A program made the position numbers and the translations under genes. Positions 48,647 to 60,326 of a stretch of DNA of 64,000 nucleotides are shown one piece after another (positions within the stretch are counted from its first letter, which is position 1; every line of letters starts with the position of its first letter). The stretch comes from Phytophthora colocasiae (lineage: Eukaryota > Oomycota > Peronosporomycetes > Peronosporales > Peronosporaceae): contig JAGKQI010000091.1 in NCBI GenBank assembly GCA_018806915.1, positions 1,240,001 to 1,304,000 on the forward strand, given 5' to 3'. Under the pieces are notes generated by a model. The model did not search any database. It was not told the origin of the DNA and worked only from the letters and a program-made list of their open reading frames with translations.

Positions 48647-49014
48647 TCGCAACTGCGTCCTCTTCACGTGCTTGCTTCTCTTGTTGAAAGGGTGGCGTGG
48701 GAAGCGAGGCGAGGAGTCCATGTGTACATCTTGCTGGTGGCAGGAGTGTGCTCGCGGTTGTTGCTGCGTTTTAGCAGCGCTAATTTATTTCACACAGGCG
48801 CTCTGGATGCTGGATGCTATTCGAGCGGGAAGTTTTGGTCTGCAGCAGCTGTGGATGCACGCACTAGAAGCTTGTTCGGGAGTACATGCATAACGGGCGT
48901 GGCGCACATACGGTATGCAGAGAGTCGGCTTGTCCGTGTTGCTTGTCGTGACAGCAACTCAGCAGCTTGAAGAGGTGAGTGATAAGTATACGCTGCGCGT
49001 CGTATCGTACTGTA

Positions 49015-49073
<59 letters not shown>

Positions 49074-49170
49074 AAGAGACGGCAGGTGGCTGTGGAGTTG
49101 TGGTAGAGCGCGATCGGAAGGAAGGCGAGAAAAGGGTGCGTCGGGGTAGGTGTTTTGTTGGGTTTGGCGT

Positions 49171-49255
49171 GGTATCTTGCCCGAGTGGTCTAAGGGGCGG
49201 ACTTAAGATCCGCTAGACGTTACAGTCTGCGTGGGTTCAAACCCCACAGATACCA
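49171..49255 (+). tRNA. tRNA-Leu(UAA), four-G variant
   Basis: 85 nt, TTCAAAC. Leader G and T runs are also shortened. GT run: 49626-49690. Confidence 0.78.
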
Positions 49256-49623
49256 TCGCAACTGCGTCCTCTTCACGTGCTTGCTTCTCTTGTTGAAAGG
49301 GTGGCGTGGGAAGCGAGGCGAGGAGTCCATGTGTACATCTTGCTGGTGGCAGGAGTGTGCTCGCGGTTGTTGCTGCGTTTTAGCAGCGCTAATTTATTTC
49401 ACACAGGCGCTCTGGATGCTGGATGCTATTCGAGCGGGAAGTTTTGGTCTGCAGCAGCTGTGGATGCACGCACTAGAAGCTTGTTCGGGAGTACATGCAT
49501 AACGGGCGTGGCGCACATACGGTATGCAGAGAGTCGGCTTGTCCGTGTTGCTTGTCGTGACAGCAACTCAGCAGCTTGAAGAGGTGAGTGATAAGTATAC
49601 GCTGCGCGTCGTATCGTACTGTA

Positions 49624-49691
<68 letters not shown>

Positions 49692-49793
49692 CAAGAGAGA
49701 AGGCAGGAGGCTGTGGCGATGTGGTAGAGCGCGATCGGAAGGAAGGCGAGAAAAGGGTGCGTCGGGGGTAGGTGTTTTTGTTAGGTTTGGCGT

Positions 49794-49879
49794 GGTATCT
49801 TGCCCGAGTGGTCTAAGGGGGCGGACTTAAGATCCGCTAGACGTTACAGTCTGCGTGGGTTCAAACCCCACAGATACCA
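49794..49879 (+). tRNA. tRNA-Leu(UAA)
   Basis: Standard, TTCAAAC. GT run: 50250-50324. Confidence 0.93.
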
Positions 49880-50247
49880 TCGCAACTGCGTCCTCTTCAC
49901 GTGCTTGCTTCTCTTGTTGAAAGGGTGGCGTGGGAAGCGAGGCGAGGAGTCCATGTGTACATCTTGCTGGTGGCAGGAGTGTGCTCGCGGTTGTTGCTGC
50001 GTTTTAGCAGCGCTAATTTATTTCACACAGGCGCTCTGGATGCTGGATGCTATTCGAGCGGGAAGTTTTGGTCTGCAGCAGCTGTGGATGCACGCACTAG
50101 AAGCTTGTTCGGGAGTACATGCATAACGGGCGTGGCGCACATACGGTATGCAGAGAGTCGGCTTGTCCGTGTTGCTTGTCGTGACAGCAACTCAGCAGCT
50201 TGAAGAGGTGAGTGATAAGTATACGCTGCGCGTCGTATCGTACTGTA

Positions 50248-50325
<78 letters not shown>

Positions 50326-50425
50326 CAAGAGAAGGCAGGAGTCTGTGGCGCTGTGTTAGAGCGCGATCGGAAGGACGGCGAGAAAGGGTGCGTCGGGGGG
50401 GCGGTGTTTTTGTTGGGTTTGGCGT

Positions 50426-50510
50426 GGTATCTTGCCCGAGTGGTCTAAGGGGCGGACTTAAGATCCGCTAGACGTTACAGTCTGCGTGGGTTCAAACCCC
50501 ACAGATACCA
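50426..50510 (+). tRNA. tRNA-Leu(UAA), four-G variant
   Basis: 85 nt, TTCAAAC. Leader 50340-50405 is divergent. GT run: 50881-50967. Confidence 0.78.
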
Positions 50511-50878
50511 TCGCAACTGCGTCCTCTTCACGTGCTTGCTTCTCTTGTTGAAAGGGTGGCGTGGGAAGCGAGGCGAGGAGTCCATGTGTACATCTTGCTG
50601 GTGGCAGGAGTGTGCTCGCGGTTGTTGCTGCGTTTTAGCAGCGCTAATTTATTTCACACAGGCGCTCTGGATGCTGGATGCTATTCGAGCGGGAAGTTTT
50701 GGTCTGCAGCAGCTGTGGATGCACGCACTAGAAGCTTGTTCGGGAGTACATGCATAACGGGCGTGGCGCACATACGGTATGCAGAGAGTCGGCTTGTCCG
50801 TGTTGCTTGTCGTGACAGCAACTCAGCAGCTTGAAGAGGTGAGTGATAAGTATACGCTGCGCGTCGTATCGTACTGTA

Positions 50879-50968
<90 letters not shown>

Positions 50969-51068
50969 CAAGAGAAGGCAGGAGGCTGTGGCGATGTGGT
51001 AGAGCGCGATCGGAAGGAAGGCGAGAAAAGGGTGCGTCGGGGGTAGGTGTTTTTGTTGGGTTTGGCGT

Positions 51069-51154
51069 GGTATCTTGCCCGAGTGGTCTAAGGGGGCGGA
51101 CTTAAGATCCGCTAGACGTTACAGTCTGCGTGGGTTCAAACCCCACAGATACCA
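51069..51154 (+). tRNA. tRNA-Leu(UAA)
   Basis: Standard, TTCAAAC. Sequence before its GT run is altered (CATGCTACTTATCTGTATG). GT run: 51531-51608. Confidence 0.93.
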
Positions 51155-51526
51155 TCGCAACTGCGTCCTCTTCACGTGCTTGCTTCTCTTGTTGAAAAGG
51201 TGGCGTGGGAAGCGAGGCGAGGAGTCCATGTGTACATCTTGCTGGTGGCAGGAGTGTGCTCGCGGTTGTTGCTGCGTTTTAGCAGCGCTAATTTATTTCA
51301 CACAGGCGCTCTGGATGCTGGATGCTATTCGAGCGGGAAGTTTTGGTCTGCAGCAGCTGTGGATGCACGCACTAGAAGCTTGTTCGGGAGTACATGCATA
51401 ACGGGCGTGGCGCACATACGGTATGCAGAGAGTCGGCTTGTCCGTGTTGCTTGTCGTGACAGCAACTCAGCAGCTTGAAGAGGTGAGTGATAAGTATACG
51501 CTGCGCGTCGTATCATGCTACTTATC

Positions 51527-51609
<83 letters not shown>

Positions 51610-51711
51610 CAAGAGAAGGCAGGAGGCTGTGGCGATGTGGTAGAGCGCGATCGGAAGGAAGGCGAGAAAAGGGTGCGTCGGGGGTCTAGGTGTTTTTGTT
51701 GGGTTTGGCGT

Positions 51712-51797
51712 GGTATCTTGCCCGAGTGGTCTAAGGGGGCGGACTTAAGATCCGCTAGACGTTACAGTCTGCGTGGGTTCAAACCCCACAGATACCA
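51712..51797 (+). tRNA. tRNA-Leu(UAA)
   Basis: Standard, TTCAAAC. GGGTCTAGG leader. GT run of 135 bp (52173-52307). Confidence 0.93.
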
Positions 51798-52170
51798 TCG
51801 CAACTGCGTCCTCTTCACGTGCTTGCTTCTCTTGTTGAAAGGGTGGCGTGGGAAGCGAGGCGAGGAGTCCATGTGTACATCTTGCTGGTGGCAGGAGTGT
51901 GCTCGCGGTTGTTGCTGCGTTTTAGCAGCGCTAATTTATTTCACACAGGCGCTCTGGATGCTGGATGCTATTCGAGCGGGAAGTTTTGGTCTGCAGCAGC
52001 TGTGGATGCACGCACTAGAAGCTTGTTCAGGAGTACATGCATAACGGGCGTGGCGCACATACGGTATGCAGAGAGTCGGCTTGTCCGTGTTGCTTGTCGT
52101 GACAGCAACTCAGCAGCTTGAAGAGGTGAGTGATAAGTATACGCTGCGCGTCGTATCGTATGTATCTGTA

Positions 52171-52308
<138 letters not shown>

Positions 52309-52405
52309 CAAGAGAAGGCAGGAGGCTGTGGCGATGTGGTAGAGCGCGATCGGAAGGAAGCGAGAAAAGGTGCGTCGGGGTAGGTGTTTTTGTTAGGTTT
52401 GGCGT

Positions 52406-52489
52406 GGTATCTTGCCCGAGTGGTCTAAGGGGGCGGACTTAAGATCCGCTAGACGTTTATCTGCGTGGGTTCAAACCCCACAGATACCA
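52406..52489 (+). tRNA. tRNA-Leu(UAA), variable-arm variant
   Basis: 84 nt. The variable arm reads AGACGTTTATCTG instead of AGACGTTACAGTCTG, so the long-arm stem is weakened. GT run: 52860-52896. Confidence 0.7.
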
Positions 52490-52857
52490 TCGCAACTGCG
52501 TCCTCTTCACACGTGCTTGCTTCTCTTGTTGAAAGGGTGGCGTGGGAAGCGGGCGAGAGTCCATGTGTACATCTTGCTGGTGGCAGGAGTGTGCTCGCGG
52601 TTGTTGCTGCGTTTTAGCAGCGCTAATTTATTTCACACAGGCGCTCTGGATGCTGGATGCTATTCAGGCGGGAAGTTTTGGTCTGCAGCAGCTGTGGATG
52701 CACGCACTAGAAGCTTGTTCGGGAGTACATGCATAACGGGCGTGGCGCACATACGGTATGCAGAGAGTCGGCTTGTCCGTGTTGCTGGTCGTGACAGCAA
52801 CTCAGCAGCGTGAAGAGGGGAGTGATAAGTATACGCTGCGCGTCGTATCGTACTGTA

Positions 52858-52898
<41 letters not shown>

Positions 52899-52986
52899 GC
52901 AGGAGGCTGTGGCGATGTGTGTAGAGCGCGATCGGAAGGAAGGCGAAAAGGGTGCGTCGGGGTAGGTGTTTTGTTGGGTTTGGCGT

Positions 52987-53072
52987 GGTATCTTGCCCGG
53001 AGTGGTCTAAGGGGCGGACTTAAGATCCGCTGAACGTTACAGTCTGCGTGGGTTCAAACCCCACAGATACCA
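52987..53072 (+). tRNA. tRNA-Leu(UAA), several changes
   Basis: 86 nt by compensation: one extra G in the D-arm and one missing from the G run. The variable-arm start reads CTGAACG instead of CTAGACG. Probably non-functional. GT run: 53443-53525. Confidence 0.65.
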
Positions 53073-53440
53073 TCGCAACTGCGTCCTCTTCACGTGCTTG
53101 CTTCTCTTGTTGAAAGGGTGGCGTGGGAAGCGAGGCGAGGAGTCCATGTGTACATCTTGCTGGTGGCAGGAGTGTGCTCGCGGTTGTTGCTGCGTTTTAG
53201 CAGCGCTAATTTATTTCACACAGGCGCTCTGGATGCTGGATGCTATTCAGGCGGGAAGTTTTGGTCTGCAGCAGCTGTGGATGCACGCACTAGAAGCTTG
53301 TTCGGGAGTACATGCATAACGGGCGTGGCGCACATACGGTATGCAGAGAGTCGGCTTGTCCGTGTTGCTTGTCGTGACAGCAACTCAGCAGCTTGAAGAG
53401 GTGAGTGATAAGTATACGCTGCGCGTCGTATCGTACTGTA

Positions 53441-53526
<86 letters not shown>

Positions 53527-53628
53527 CAAGAGAAGGCAGGAGGCTGTGGCGATGTGGTAGAGCGCGATCGGAAGGAAGGCGAGAAAAGGGTGCGTCGGGG
53601 GTCTAGGTGTTTTTGTTGGGTTTGGCGT

Positions 53629-53714
53629 GGTATCTTGCCCGAGTGGTCTAAGGGGGCGGACTTAAGATCCGCTAGACGTTACAGTCTGCGTGGGTTCAAA
53701 CCCCACAGATACCA
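53629..53714 (+). tRNA. tRNA-Leu(UAA)
   Basis: Standard, TTCAAAC. GT run: 54085-54190. Confidence 0.93.
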
Positions 53715-54082
53715 TCGCAACTGCGTCCTCTTCACGTGCTTGCTTCTCTTGTTGAAAGGGTGGCGTGGGAAGCGAGGCGAGGAGTCCATGTGTACATCTT
53801 GCTGGTGGCAGGAGTGTGCTCGCGGTTGTTGCTGCGTTTTAGCAGCGCTAATTTATTTCACACAGGCGCTCTGGATGCTGGATGCTATTCGGGCGGGAAG
53901 TTTTGGTCTGCAGCAGCTGTGGATGCACGCACTAGAAGCTTGTTCGGGAGTACATGCATAACGGGCGTGGCGCACATACGGTATGCAGAGAGTCGGCTTG
54001 TCCGTGTTGCTTGTCGTGACAGCAACTCAGCAGCTTGAAGAGGTGAGTGATAAGTATACGCTGCGCGTCGTATCGTACTGTA

Positions 54083-54191
<109 letters not shown>

Positions 54192-54291
54192 TAGAGAAGT
54201 CGGGTGGCTGTGGCGATGTGGTAGAGCGCGATCGGAAGGAAGGCGAGAAAAGGGTGCGTCGGGGGTCTAGGTGTTTTTGTTGGGTTGGCGT

Positions 54292-54377
54292 GGTATCTTG
54301 CCCGAGTGGTCTAAGGGGGCGGACTTAAGATCCGCTAGACGTTACAGTCTGCGTGGGTTCAAACCCCACAGATACCA
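54292..54377 (+). tRNA. tRNA-Leu(UAA)
   Basis: Standard, TTCAAAC. GT run: 54749-54844. Confidence 0.93.
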
Positions 54378-54746
54378 TCGCAACTGCGTCCTCTTCACGT
54401 GCTTGCTTCTCTTGTTGAAAGGGTGGCGTGGGAAGCGAGGCGAGGAGTCCATGTGTACATCTTGCTGGTGGCAGGAGTGTGCTCGCGGTTGTTGCTGCGT
54501 TTTAGCAGCGCTAATTTATTTCACACAGGCGCTCTGGATGCTGGATGCTATTCGAGCGGGAAGTTTTGGTCTGCAGCAGCTGTGGATGCACGCACTAGAA
54601 GCTTGTTCGGGGAGTACATGCATAACGGGCGTGGCGCACATACGGTATGCAGAGAGTCGGCTTGTCCGTGTTGCTTGTCGTGACAGCAACTCAGCAGCTT
54701 GAAGAGGTGAGTGATAAGTATACGCTGCGCGTCGTATCGTACTGTA

Positions 54747-54845
<99 letters not shown>

Positions 54846-54946
54846 AAGAGAAGGCAGGAGGCTGTGGCGATGTGGTAGAGCGCGATCTGAAGGAAGGCTA
54901 GAAAAGGGTGCGTCGGGGGTCTAGGTGTTTTTGTTGGGTTTGGCGT

Positions 54947-55032
54947 GGTATCTTGCCCGAGTGGTCTAAGGGGGCGGACTTAAGATCCGCTAGACGTTAC
55001 AGTCTGCGTGGGTTCAAACCCCACAGATACCA
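54947..55032 (+). tRNA. tRNA-Leu(UAA)
   Basis: Standard, TTCAAAC. GT run: 55404-55492. Confidence 0.93.
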
Positions 55033-55401
55033 TCGCAACTGCGTCCTCTTCACGTGCTTGCTTCTCTTGTTGAAAGGGTGGCGTGGGAAGCGAGGCGAGG
55101 AGTCCATGTGTACATCTTGCTGGTGGCAGGAGTGTGCTCGCGGTTGTTGCTGCGTTTTAGCAGCGCTAATTTATTTCACACAGGCGCTCTGGATGCTGGA
55201 TGCTATTCGAGCGGGAAGTTTTGGTCTGCAGCAGCTGTGGATGCACGCACTAGAAGCTTGTTCGGGGAGTACATGCATAACGGGCGTGGCGCACATACGG
55301 TATGCAGAGAGTCGGCTTGTCCGTGTTGCTTGTCGTGACAGCAACTCAGCAGCTTGAAGAGGTGAGTGATAAGTATACGCTGCGCGTCGTATCGTACTGT
55401 A

Positions 55402-55493
<92 letters not shown>

Positions 55494-55592
55494 CAAGAGA
55501 AGGCAGGAGGCTGTGGCGATGTGGTAGAGCGCGATCGGAAGGAAGGCGAGAAAAGGGTGCGTCGGGGTAGGTGTTTTTGTTGGGTTTGGCGT

Positions 55593-55675
55593 GGTATCTT
55601 GCCCGAGTGGTCTAAGGCGGACTTAAGATCCGCTAGACGTTACAGTCTGCGTGGGTTCAAACCCCACAGATACCA
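55593..55675 (+). tRNA. tRNA-Leu(UAA), two-G variant
   Basis: 83 nt. Three bases of the G run are missing, so a normal D-stem cannot form. Next GT run 56047-56143 is preceded by a cluster of base changes (55972-56046). Confidence 0.6.
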
Positions 55676-56043
55676 TCGCAACTGCGTCCTCTTCACGTGC
55701 TTGCTTCTCTTGTTGAAAGGGTGGCGTGGGAAGCGAGGCGAGGAGTCCATGTGTACATCTTGCTGGTGGCAGGAGTGTGCTCGCGGTTGTTGCTGCGTTT
55801 TAGCAGCGCTAATTTATTTCACACAGGCGCTCTGGATGCTGGATGCTATTCGAGCGGGAAGTTTTGGTCTGCAGCAGCTGTGGATGCACGCACTAGAAGC
55901 TTGTTCGGGGAGTACATGCATAACGGGCGTGGCGCACATACGGTATGCAGAGAGTCGGCTTGTCCGTGTTGTTTGTCGTGAGAGAAACTCAGCCGCTTGT
56001 AGAGGTGAGTGATATGTATACTCTGCGCGTTTTTTCTTTCTGT

Positions 56044-56144
<101 letters not shown>

Positions 56145-56245
56145 CAAGAGAAGGCAGGAGGCTGTGGCGATGTGGTAGAGCGCGATCGGAAGGAAGGCGA
56201 GAAAAGGGTGCGTCGGGGGTCTAGGTGTTTTTGTTGGGTTGGCGT

Positions 56246-56331
56246 GGTATCTTGCCCGAGTGGTCTAAGGGGGCGGACTTAAGATCCGCTAGACGTTACA
56301 GTCTGCGTGGGTTCAAACCCCACAGATACCA
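56246..56331 (+). tRNA. tRNA-Leu(UAA)
   Basis: Standard, TTCAAAC. GT run: 56703-56799. Confidence 0.93.
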
Positions 56332-56700
56332 TCGCAACTGCGTCCTCTTCACGTGCTTGCTTCTCTTGTTGAAAGGGTGGCGTGGGAAGCGAGGCGAGGA
56401 GTCCATGTGTACATCTTGCTGGTGGCAGGAGTGTGCTCGCGGTTGTTGCTGCGTTTTAGCAGCGCTAATTTATTTCACACAGGCGCTCTGGATGCTGGAT
56501 GCTATTCGAGCGGGAAGTTTTGGTCTGCAGCAGCTGTGGATGCACGCACTAGAAGCTTGTTCGGGGAGTACATGCATAACGGGCGTGGCGCACATACGGT
56601 ATGCAGAGAGTCGGCTTGTCCGTGTTGCTTGTCGTGACAGCAACTCAGCAGCTTGAAGAGGTGAGTGATAAGTATACGCTGCGCGTCGTATCGTACTGTA

Positions 56701-56800
<100 letters not shown>

Positions 56801-56902
56801 CAAGAGAAGGCAGGAGGCTGTGGCGATGTGGTAGAGCGCGATCGGAAGGAAGGCGAGAAAAGGGTGCGTCGGGGGTCTAGGTGTTTTTGTTGGGTTTGGC
56901 GT

Positions 56903-56988
56903 GGTATCTTGCCCGAGTGGTCTAAGGGGGCGGACTTAAGATCCGCTAGACGTTACAGTCTGCGTGGGTTCAAACCCCACAGATACCA
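56903..56988 (+). tRNA. tRNA-Leu(UAA)
   Basis: Standard, TTCAAAC. Body is a mosaic of the two subtypes (ACATC with CGTGG). GT run: 57360-57420. Confidence 0.93.
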
Positions 56989-57357
56989 TCGCAACTGCGT
57001 CCTCTTCACGTGCTTGCTTCTCTTGTTGAAAGGGTGGTGTGGGAAGCGAGGCGAGGAGTCCATGTGTACATCTTGCTGGTGGCAGGAGTGTGCTCGTGGT
57101 TGTTGCTGCGTTTTAGCAGCGCTAATTTATTTCACACAGGCGCTCTGGATGCTGGATGCTATTCGAGCGGGAAGTTTTGGTCTGCAGCAGCTGTGGATGC
57201 ACGCACTAGAAGCTTGTTCGGGGAGTACATGCATAACGGGCGTGGCGCACATACGGTATGCAGAGAGTCGGCTTGTCCGTGTTGCTTGTCGTGACAGCAA
57301 CTCAGCAGCTTGAAGAGGTGAGTGATAAGTATACGCTGCGCGTCGTATCGTACTGTA

Positions 57358-57421
<64 letters not shown>

Positions 57422-57544
57422 CAAGAGAAGGCAGGAGGCTGTGGCGATGTGGTAGAGCGCGATCGGAAGGAAGGCGAGAAAAGGGTGCGTCGGGGGTAGG
57501 TGTTTTTGTTGGGTTTGGCGTGGTATCTTGCCCGAGTGGTCTAA

Positions 57545-57565
57545 GAGCATCCCCACCGGTCACGG
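57545..57565 (+). repeat. Harbinger left terminal inverted repeat
   Basis: The first 21 bases are perfectly complementary to the right end. CGGYAAA motifs follow in the next 120 bp (near 57563, 57575, 57636, 57650, 57665 and 57685). Confidence 0.95.
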
Positions 57566-57916
57566 CAAAACATCCCGGTAAACGGATTACCGGGAAATAT
57601 TTTTACCGCTGCAATTTATCTTTCCCACCGGGCCACGGCAAACGGCAGAACGGCAAATTCCGTCCGGCAAATTTCCAAAAAACACGGCAAACTCGACCGT
57701 TTTGCAGTTCCGCAGAACCCACTCCGGCATCCCGAGAATCAGAATATTATCAGCGTTTTATCAGATTTGGATCAGTCCATTTTGCAAGAGGAAACATCAC
57801 AAAGAAGCTGAAAGGGAAACTTCGCCGGCGGCGACGAGCGTGACGAAGGCCCATCGCTTCGACAGCGACAACGACGTCAAGAAAGAGGTAGGTGAGAAGT
57901 CTGCGCGCGCGCTGTT

Positions 57917-58780
57917 ATGTTTGTATACTGTTCACCGTCTTCTGTAGTGAGAATGCGGGGTTCTAACTTCGATACAGCCGAGGAGATCCAGCTCTGCCGG
58001 TCATACATCGCGATCGGCACGGACGCTGTGACGGGGACCGGGCAAAAGAGTGGCACGTTTTGGGAGCGCGTCGAGAAGCACTTCAACAACCACAAAGGCG
58101 GAAGCGAGCGATCGCTTCGTTCTCTGGAGACAAAGTGGCGCGTCATCAGCGCCGAATGCTCCAAGTTTGTGGGTGCGATGGCAACTGTGCGTGCTCTTCA
58201 TCGTTCTGGAGAAAATGAAGACGATGAGATCAAGCGAGGCATGCAAGTGTACGCAACGATGGTCGAAGACAGCGACAAGGAGAACGCCGGATCAAAGAAG
58301 AAGTCCAAGCCAGCGTTCAAACTGCTCCACTGTTGGCGTATTCTCGAGACGGAGCCAAAGTGGCAGACGTTTCGTGATCCGAAGCCGTCGGCCGATGGAG
58401 ATGCCTGCCAGAGTGCCTCGATCCAAGCACCATCCGCGGCACCAGCTCAACGACCGACTGGCAACAAGGCTGCCAAGGAGGAGGCGAAGAACGCTGCGAT
58501 CATGGAGACTACCTACAAGCGCATTGCGTCGGCAACGGTGCAGACCGCACGCGCAAGTGCCAAGCGCGTCAAGCTCATGGAGGATGCCAACAACATGGCA
58601 CTGTTCACCATTCCGTTGGGGAATCTTGACCCGACCGCGCAGCGCTTCTTCAAAATGCGCCGTGCCATGGTCCTACGTCAGATGGAAACGGAAGCCGCAG
58701 ACGCTCAAGTCTCGGAGAATGAGGACGGAGACGATCGAAGTTGTCCAGCCATCACCCAACCGACACCTGCGTCGTGGTAA
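57917..58780 (+). CDS. Harbinger Myb/SANT-like DNA-binding protein
   Basis: 287 residues. The N-terminal part (about residues 17-90) matches the Myb/SANT-like domain of the no-apical-meristem-associated type found in PIF/Harbinger second proteins: FDTAEEIQLCRSYIAIG, then GTFWERVEKHFN and LETKWRVISAECSKFVGAM with conserved Trp at 49 and 74. A basic KKKSKP near residue 127 could be a nuclear signal. The C-terminal half is Ala/Lys/Glu-rich and probably helical. In characterised elements this protein helps bring transposase to DNA ends and into the nucleus. The start could instead be the Met at 57953, just before the domain. An upstream exon is not excluded. Confidence 0.85.
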   Translation: MFVYCSPSSVVRMRGSNFDTAEEIQLCRSYIAIGTDAVTGTGQKSGTFWERVEKHFNNHKGGSERSLRSLETKWRVISAECSKFVGAMATVRALHRSGENEDDEIKRGMQVYATMVEDSDKENAGSKKKSKPAFKLLHCWRILETEPKWQTFRDPKPSADGDACQSASIQAPSAAPAQRPTGNKAAKEEAKNAAIMETTYKRIASATVQTARASAKRVKLMEDANNMALFTIPLGNLDPTAQRFFKMRRAMVLRQMETEAADAQVSENEDGDDRSCPAITQPTPASW

Positions 58781-58861
58781 ATGTGGAGGAGGACTGAGTG
58801 CTCAAGTGGGAGATTCATGTACGCGTTGATTTTGCGTAGAGCCTATCTATTCAATTACGTT

Positions 58862-60232
58862 CTAGACGTTCAAAAAGTCTTCGTGCTGCTGCTTTGTTTG
58901 CCATAAATGTTCCACCAGATCGTTTTGCAGAACCGTGTGGGCGGTGACGTCCCGCATTCGAGCCATCTCCATCAGCAAGCGGTCGAATTCCATGGGCTCT
59001 CTCGCCGCCGATGCGACGACAACTGGATCAAATCCACGATCCGGATCCTCATCGAAGAGCTCTTCATCCTCGATGATCATGTTGTGAAGAATGACCAGGG
59101 CCTTCCATGTTTCGCAGAGCCGCTGATGACTCCATGATCGGGCTGGCGTGGTGAGGATAGCAAAGCGGCCTTGAAGCACCCCGAAACAGCGCTCAACATC
59201 CTTTCGTATCGCTTCTTGCTTCTTCGCGTACCACTTTTCTTTCTCTGTCAATGGGTTTGCGATAGTCTTCACAAACACGCTCCACCGAGGGTAGATCCCA
59301 TCGCACAGCAAGTAGCACGTCTCGTACTCGTGGTCGTTGACAGTAAACTGGTGCGCTGGTGCATGGCCTTGAAGCCAGTTCACGATGAGTGGCGATCGAT
59401 CCACAATATTAATGTCGTTGTTGGATCCGGCCGTCCCGATATATGAGTGCCATATCCACAGGTTGCTCGTGGCCACCGCCTCCATTACGATGGACGCAGT
59501 TCCACTGCGATCTTGAAACATGCCCCGCCACGCGGTGGGGCAGTTCTTCCACATCCAGTGGGTGCAGTCAAGTGAGCCGAACATGCCAGGAAATCCTCGA
59601 CGTGAGTTGATTCGTGTGTGCCTTGCAATGTCGGCTTCTGTTGGCTGGCGCAAATACTCGTCACCAAACTCCTCGATGATGATCTTGCACAGCCGGTTGG
59701 CACTCTCTTGGGCAGTGGACTCCCCGATACGCACGTACTCGTCGACAGAGTCGGCCGCTACACCGTAGCAGTACATTCGAAGTGCCGCTGTCACTTTCTG
59801 GTAGGGCGATAGCCCCATCTTGCCAGTCGCGTCAGGCTTCTGCACGAAGTACCGATCGCGGGCGACAGCGCCGTACAAGAGACGGTCAAACACGCGGCGG
59901 GACATCCGAAAGCGTCGACGAAACTTGTGCGCTGGGTAGATTGGAATCGGCGTGAAGTAGTCGGCCATGAGACGAACATGGCCAGCGGCATGGTCACGAT
60001 CAATATTGGGTTGCTTTCCAGGCAGCGATCCTCCTTGTTTGCGCTCTTTGGGCGCACGTTGCGCTGCGGTGACGATGTCGGCTGCTGCTCGGAGGACGAG
60101 TAGGTCTTCCCTTTCATCTTCGTCACACTCTGCGTGTTTCTCGAGGAGTCGTTTAACAATCGCTTGTGCATCCACTGCGGTGGGAGCGTCCATTGGGCTA
60201 CACGATTTTTGCTGTTCCCGGTGGGGAAGCAA
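58862..60232 (-). CDS. Harbinger DDE transposase (nuclease)
   Basis: 456 residues, minus strand, convergent with the Myb-like gene with an 81-bp gap. It belongs to the Plant_tran/DDE_Tnp_4 group. It has a helical N-terminus, then FRRRFRMSRRVFDRLL (about 104-119) and the catalytic domain. The DDE residues are visible as D222 (GSLDCTHW), D311 (LLCDGIYPRW) and E347 (KDVERCFGVLQGRFAIL). The last two are 36 apart, as usual. There is no internal stop or frame break. It would cut and paste the element at TWA sites. The start at 60232 is the first Met and lies 94 bp inside the right end, so a slightly later Met (residue 14) is possible. Confidence 0.92.
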   Translation of the reverse strand: MLPHREQQKSCSPMDAPTAVDAQAIVKRLLEKHAECDEDEREDLLVLRAAADIVTAAQRAPKERKQGGSLPGKQPNIDRDHAAGHVRLMADYFTPIPIYPAHKFRRRFRMSRRVFDRLLYGAVARDRYFVQKPDATGKMGLSPYQKVTAALRMYCYGVAADSVDEYVRIGESTAQESANRLCKIIIEEFGDEYLRQPTEADIARHTRINSRRGFPGMFGSLDCTHWMWKNCPTAWRGMFQDRSGTASIVMEAVATSNLWIWHSYIGTAGSNNDINIVDRSPLIVNWLQGHAPAHQFTVNDHEYETCYLLCDGIYPRWSVFVKTIANPLTEKEKWYAKKQEAIRKDVERCFGVLQGRFAILTTPARSWSHQRLCETWKALVILHNMIIEDEELFDEDPDRGFDPVVVASAAREPMEFDRLLMEMARMRDVTAHTVLQNDLVEHLWQTKQQHEDFLNV

Positions 60233-60305
60233 GACGGATACGGTAAAAACAAAACGGGAAACACGTAAGATTCACGGTAAACATCTTTTTACCGTGTCGT
60301 TTTTA

Positions 60306-60326
60306 CCGTGACCGGTGGGGATGCTC
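60306..60326 (-). repeat. Harbinger right terminal inverted repeat
   Basis: Perfect partner of the left repeat. CGGYAAA motifs in the last 100 bp lie near 60238 and 60273 (plus) and near 60288 and 60302 (minus). Confidence 0.95.

Larger units (their letters stand above)
57545..60326 (+). mobile_element. PIF/Harbinger DNA transposon, apparently complete
   Basis: 2782 bp bounded by perfect 21-bp inverted repeats starting GAGCATCCCCACCGG and flanked by a 3-bp TAA duplication, the TWA target typical of PIF/Harbinger. It encodes the two expected proteins in convergent orientation: a Myb/SANT-like protein (plus) and a DDE transposase (minus). Both frames are open and the ends are intact, so it may be autonomous or recently active. 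Confidence 0.95.

Noticed and set aside
57322..57843. 173-residue frame running from the GT repeat into the Harbinger left end
   Set aside because: It is a fusion of microsatellite, tRNA leader and the transposon's subterminal repeats, with no domain.
57887..57947. Possible intron (GTAGGTGAG...TTCTGTAG) before the Myb-like domain
   Set aside because: Joining the flanks places a stop in the only upstream frame I could follow, so I kept the unspliced start.
58050..58829. 259-residue Arg/Ser-rich frame overlapping the Myb-like gene
   Set aside because: It is an alternative-frame shadow. The +1 frame at 57917-58780 has the recognisable domain.
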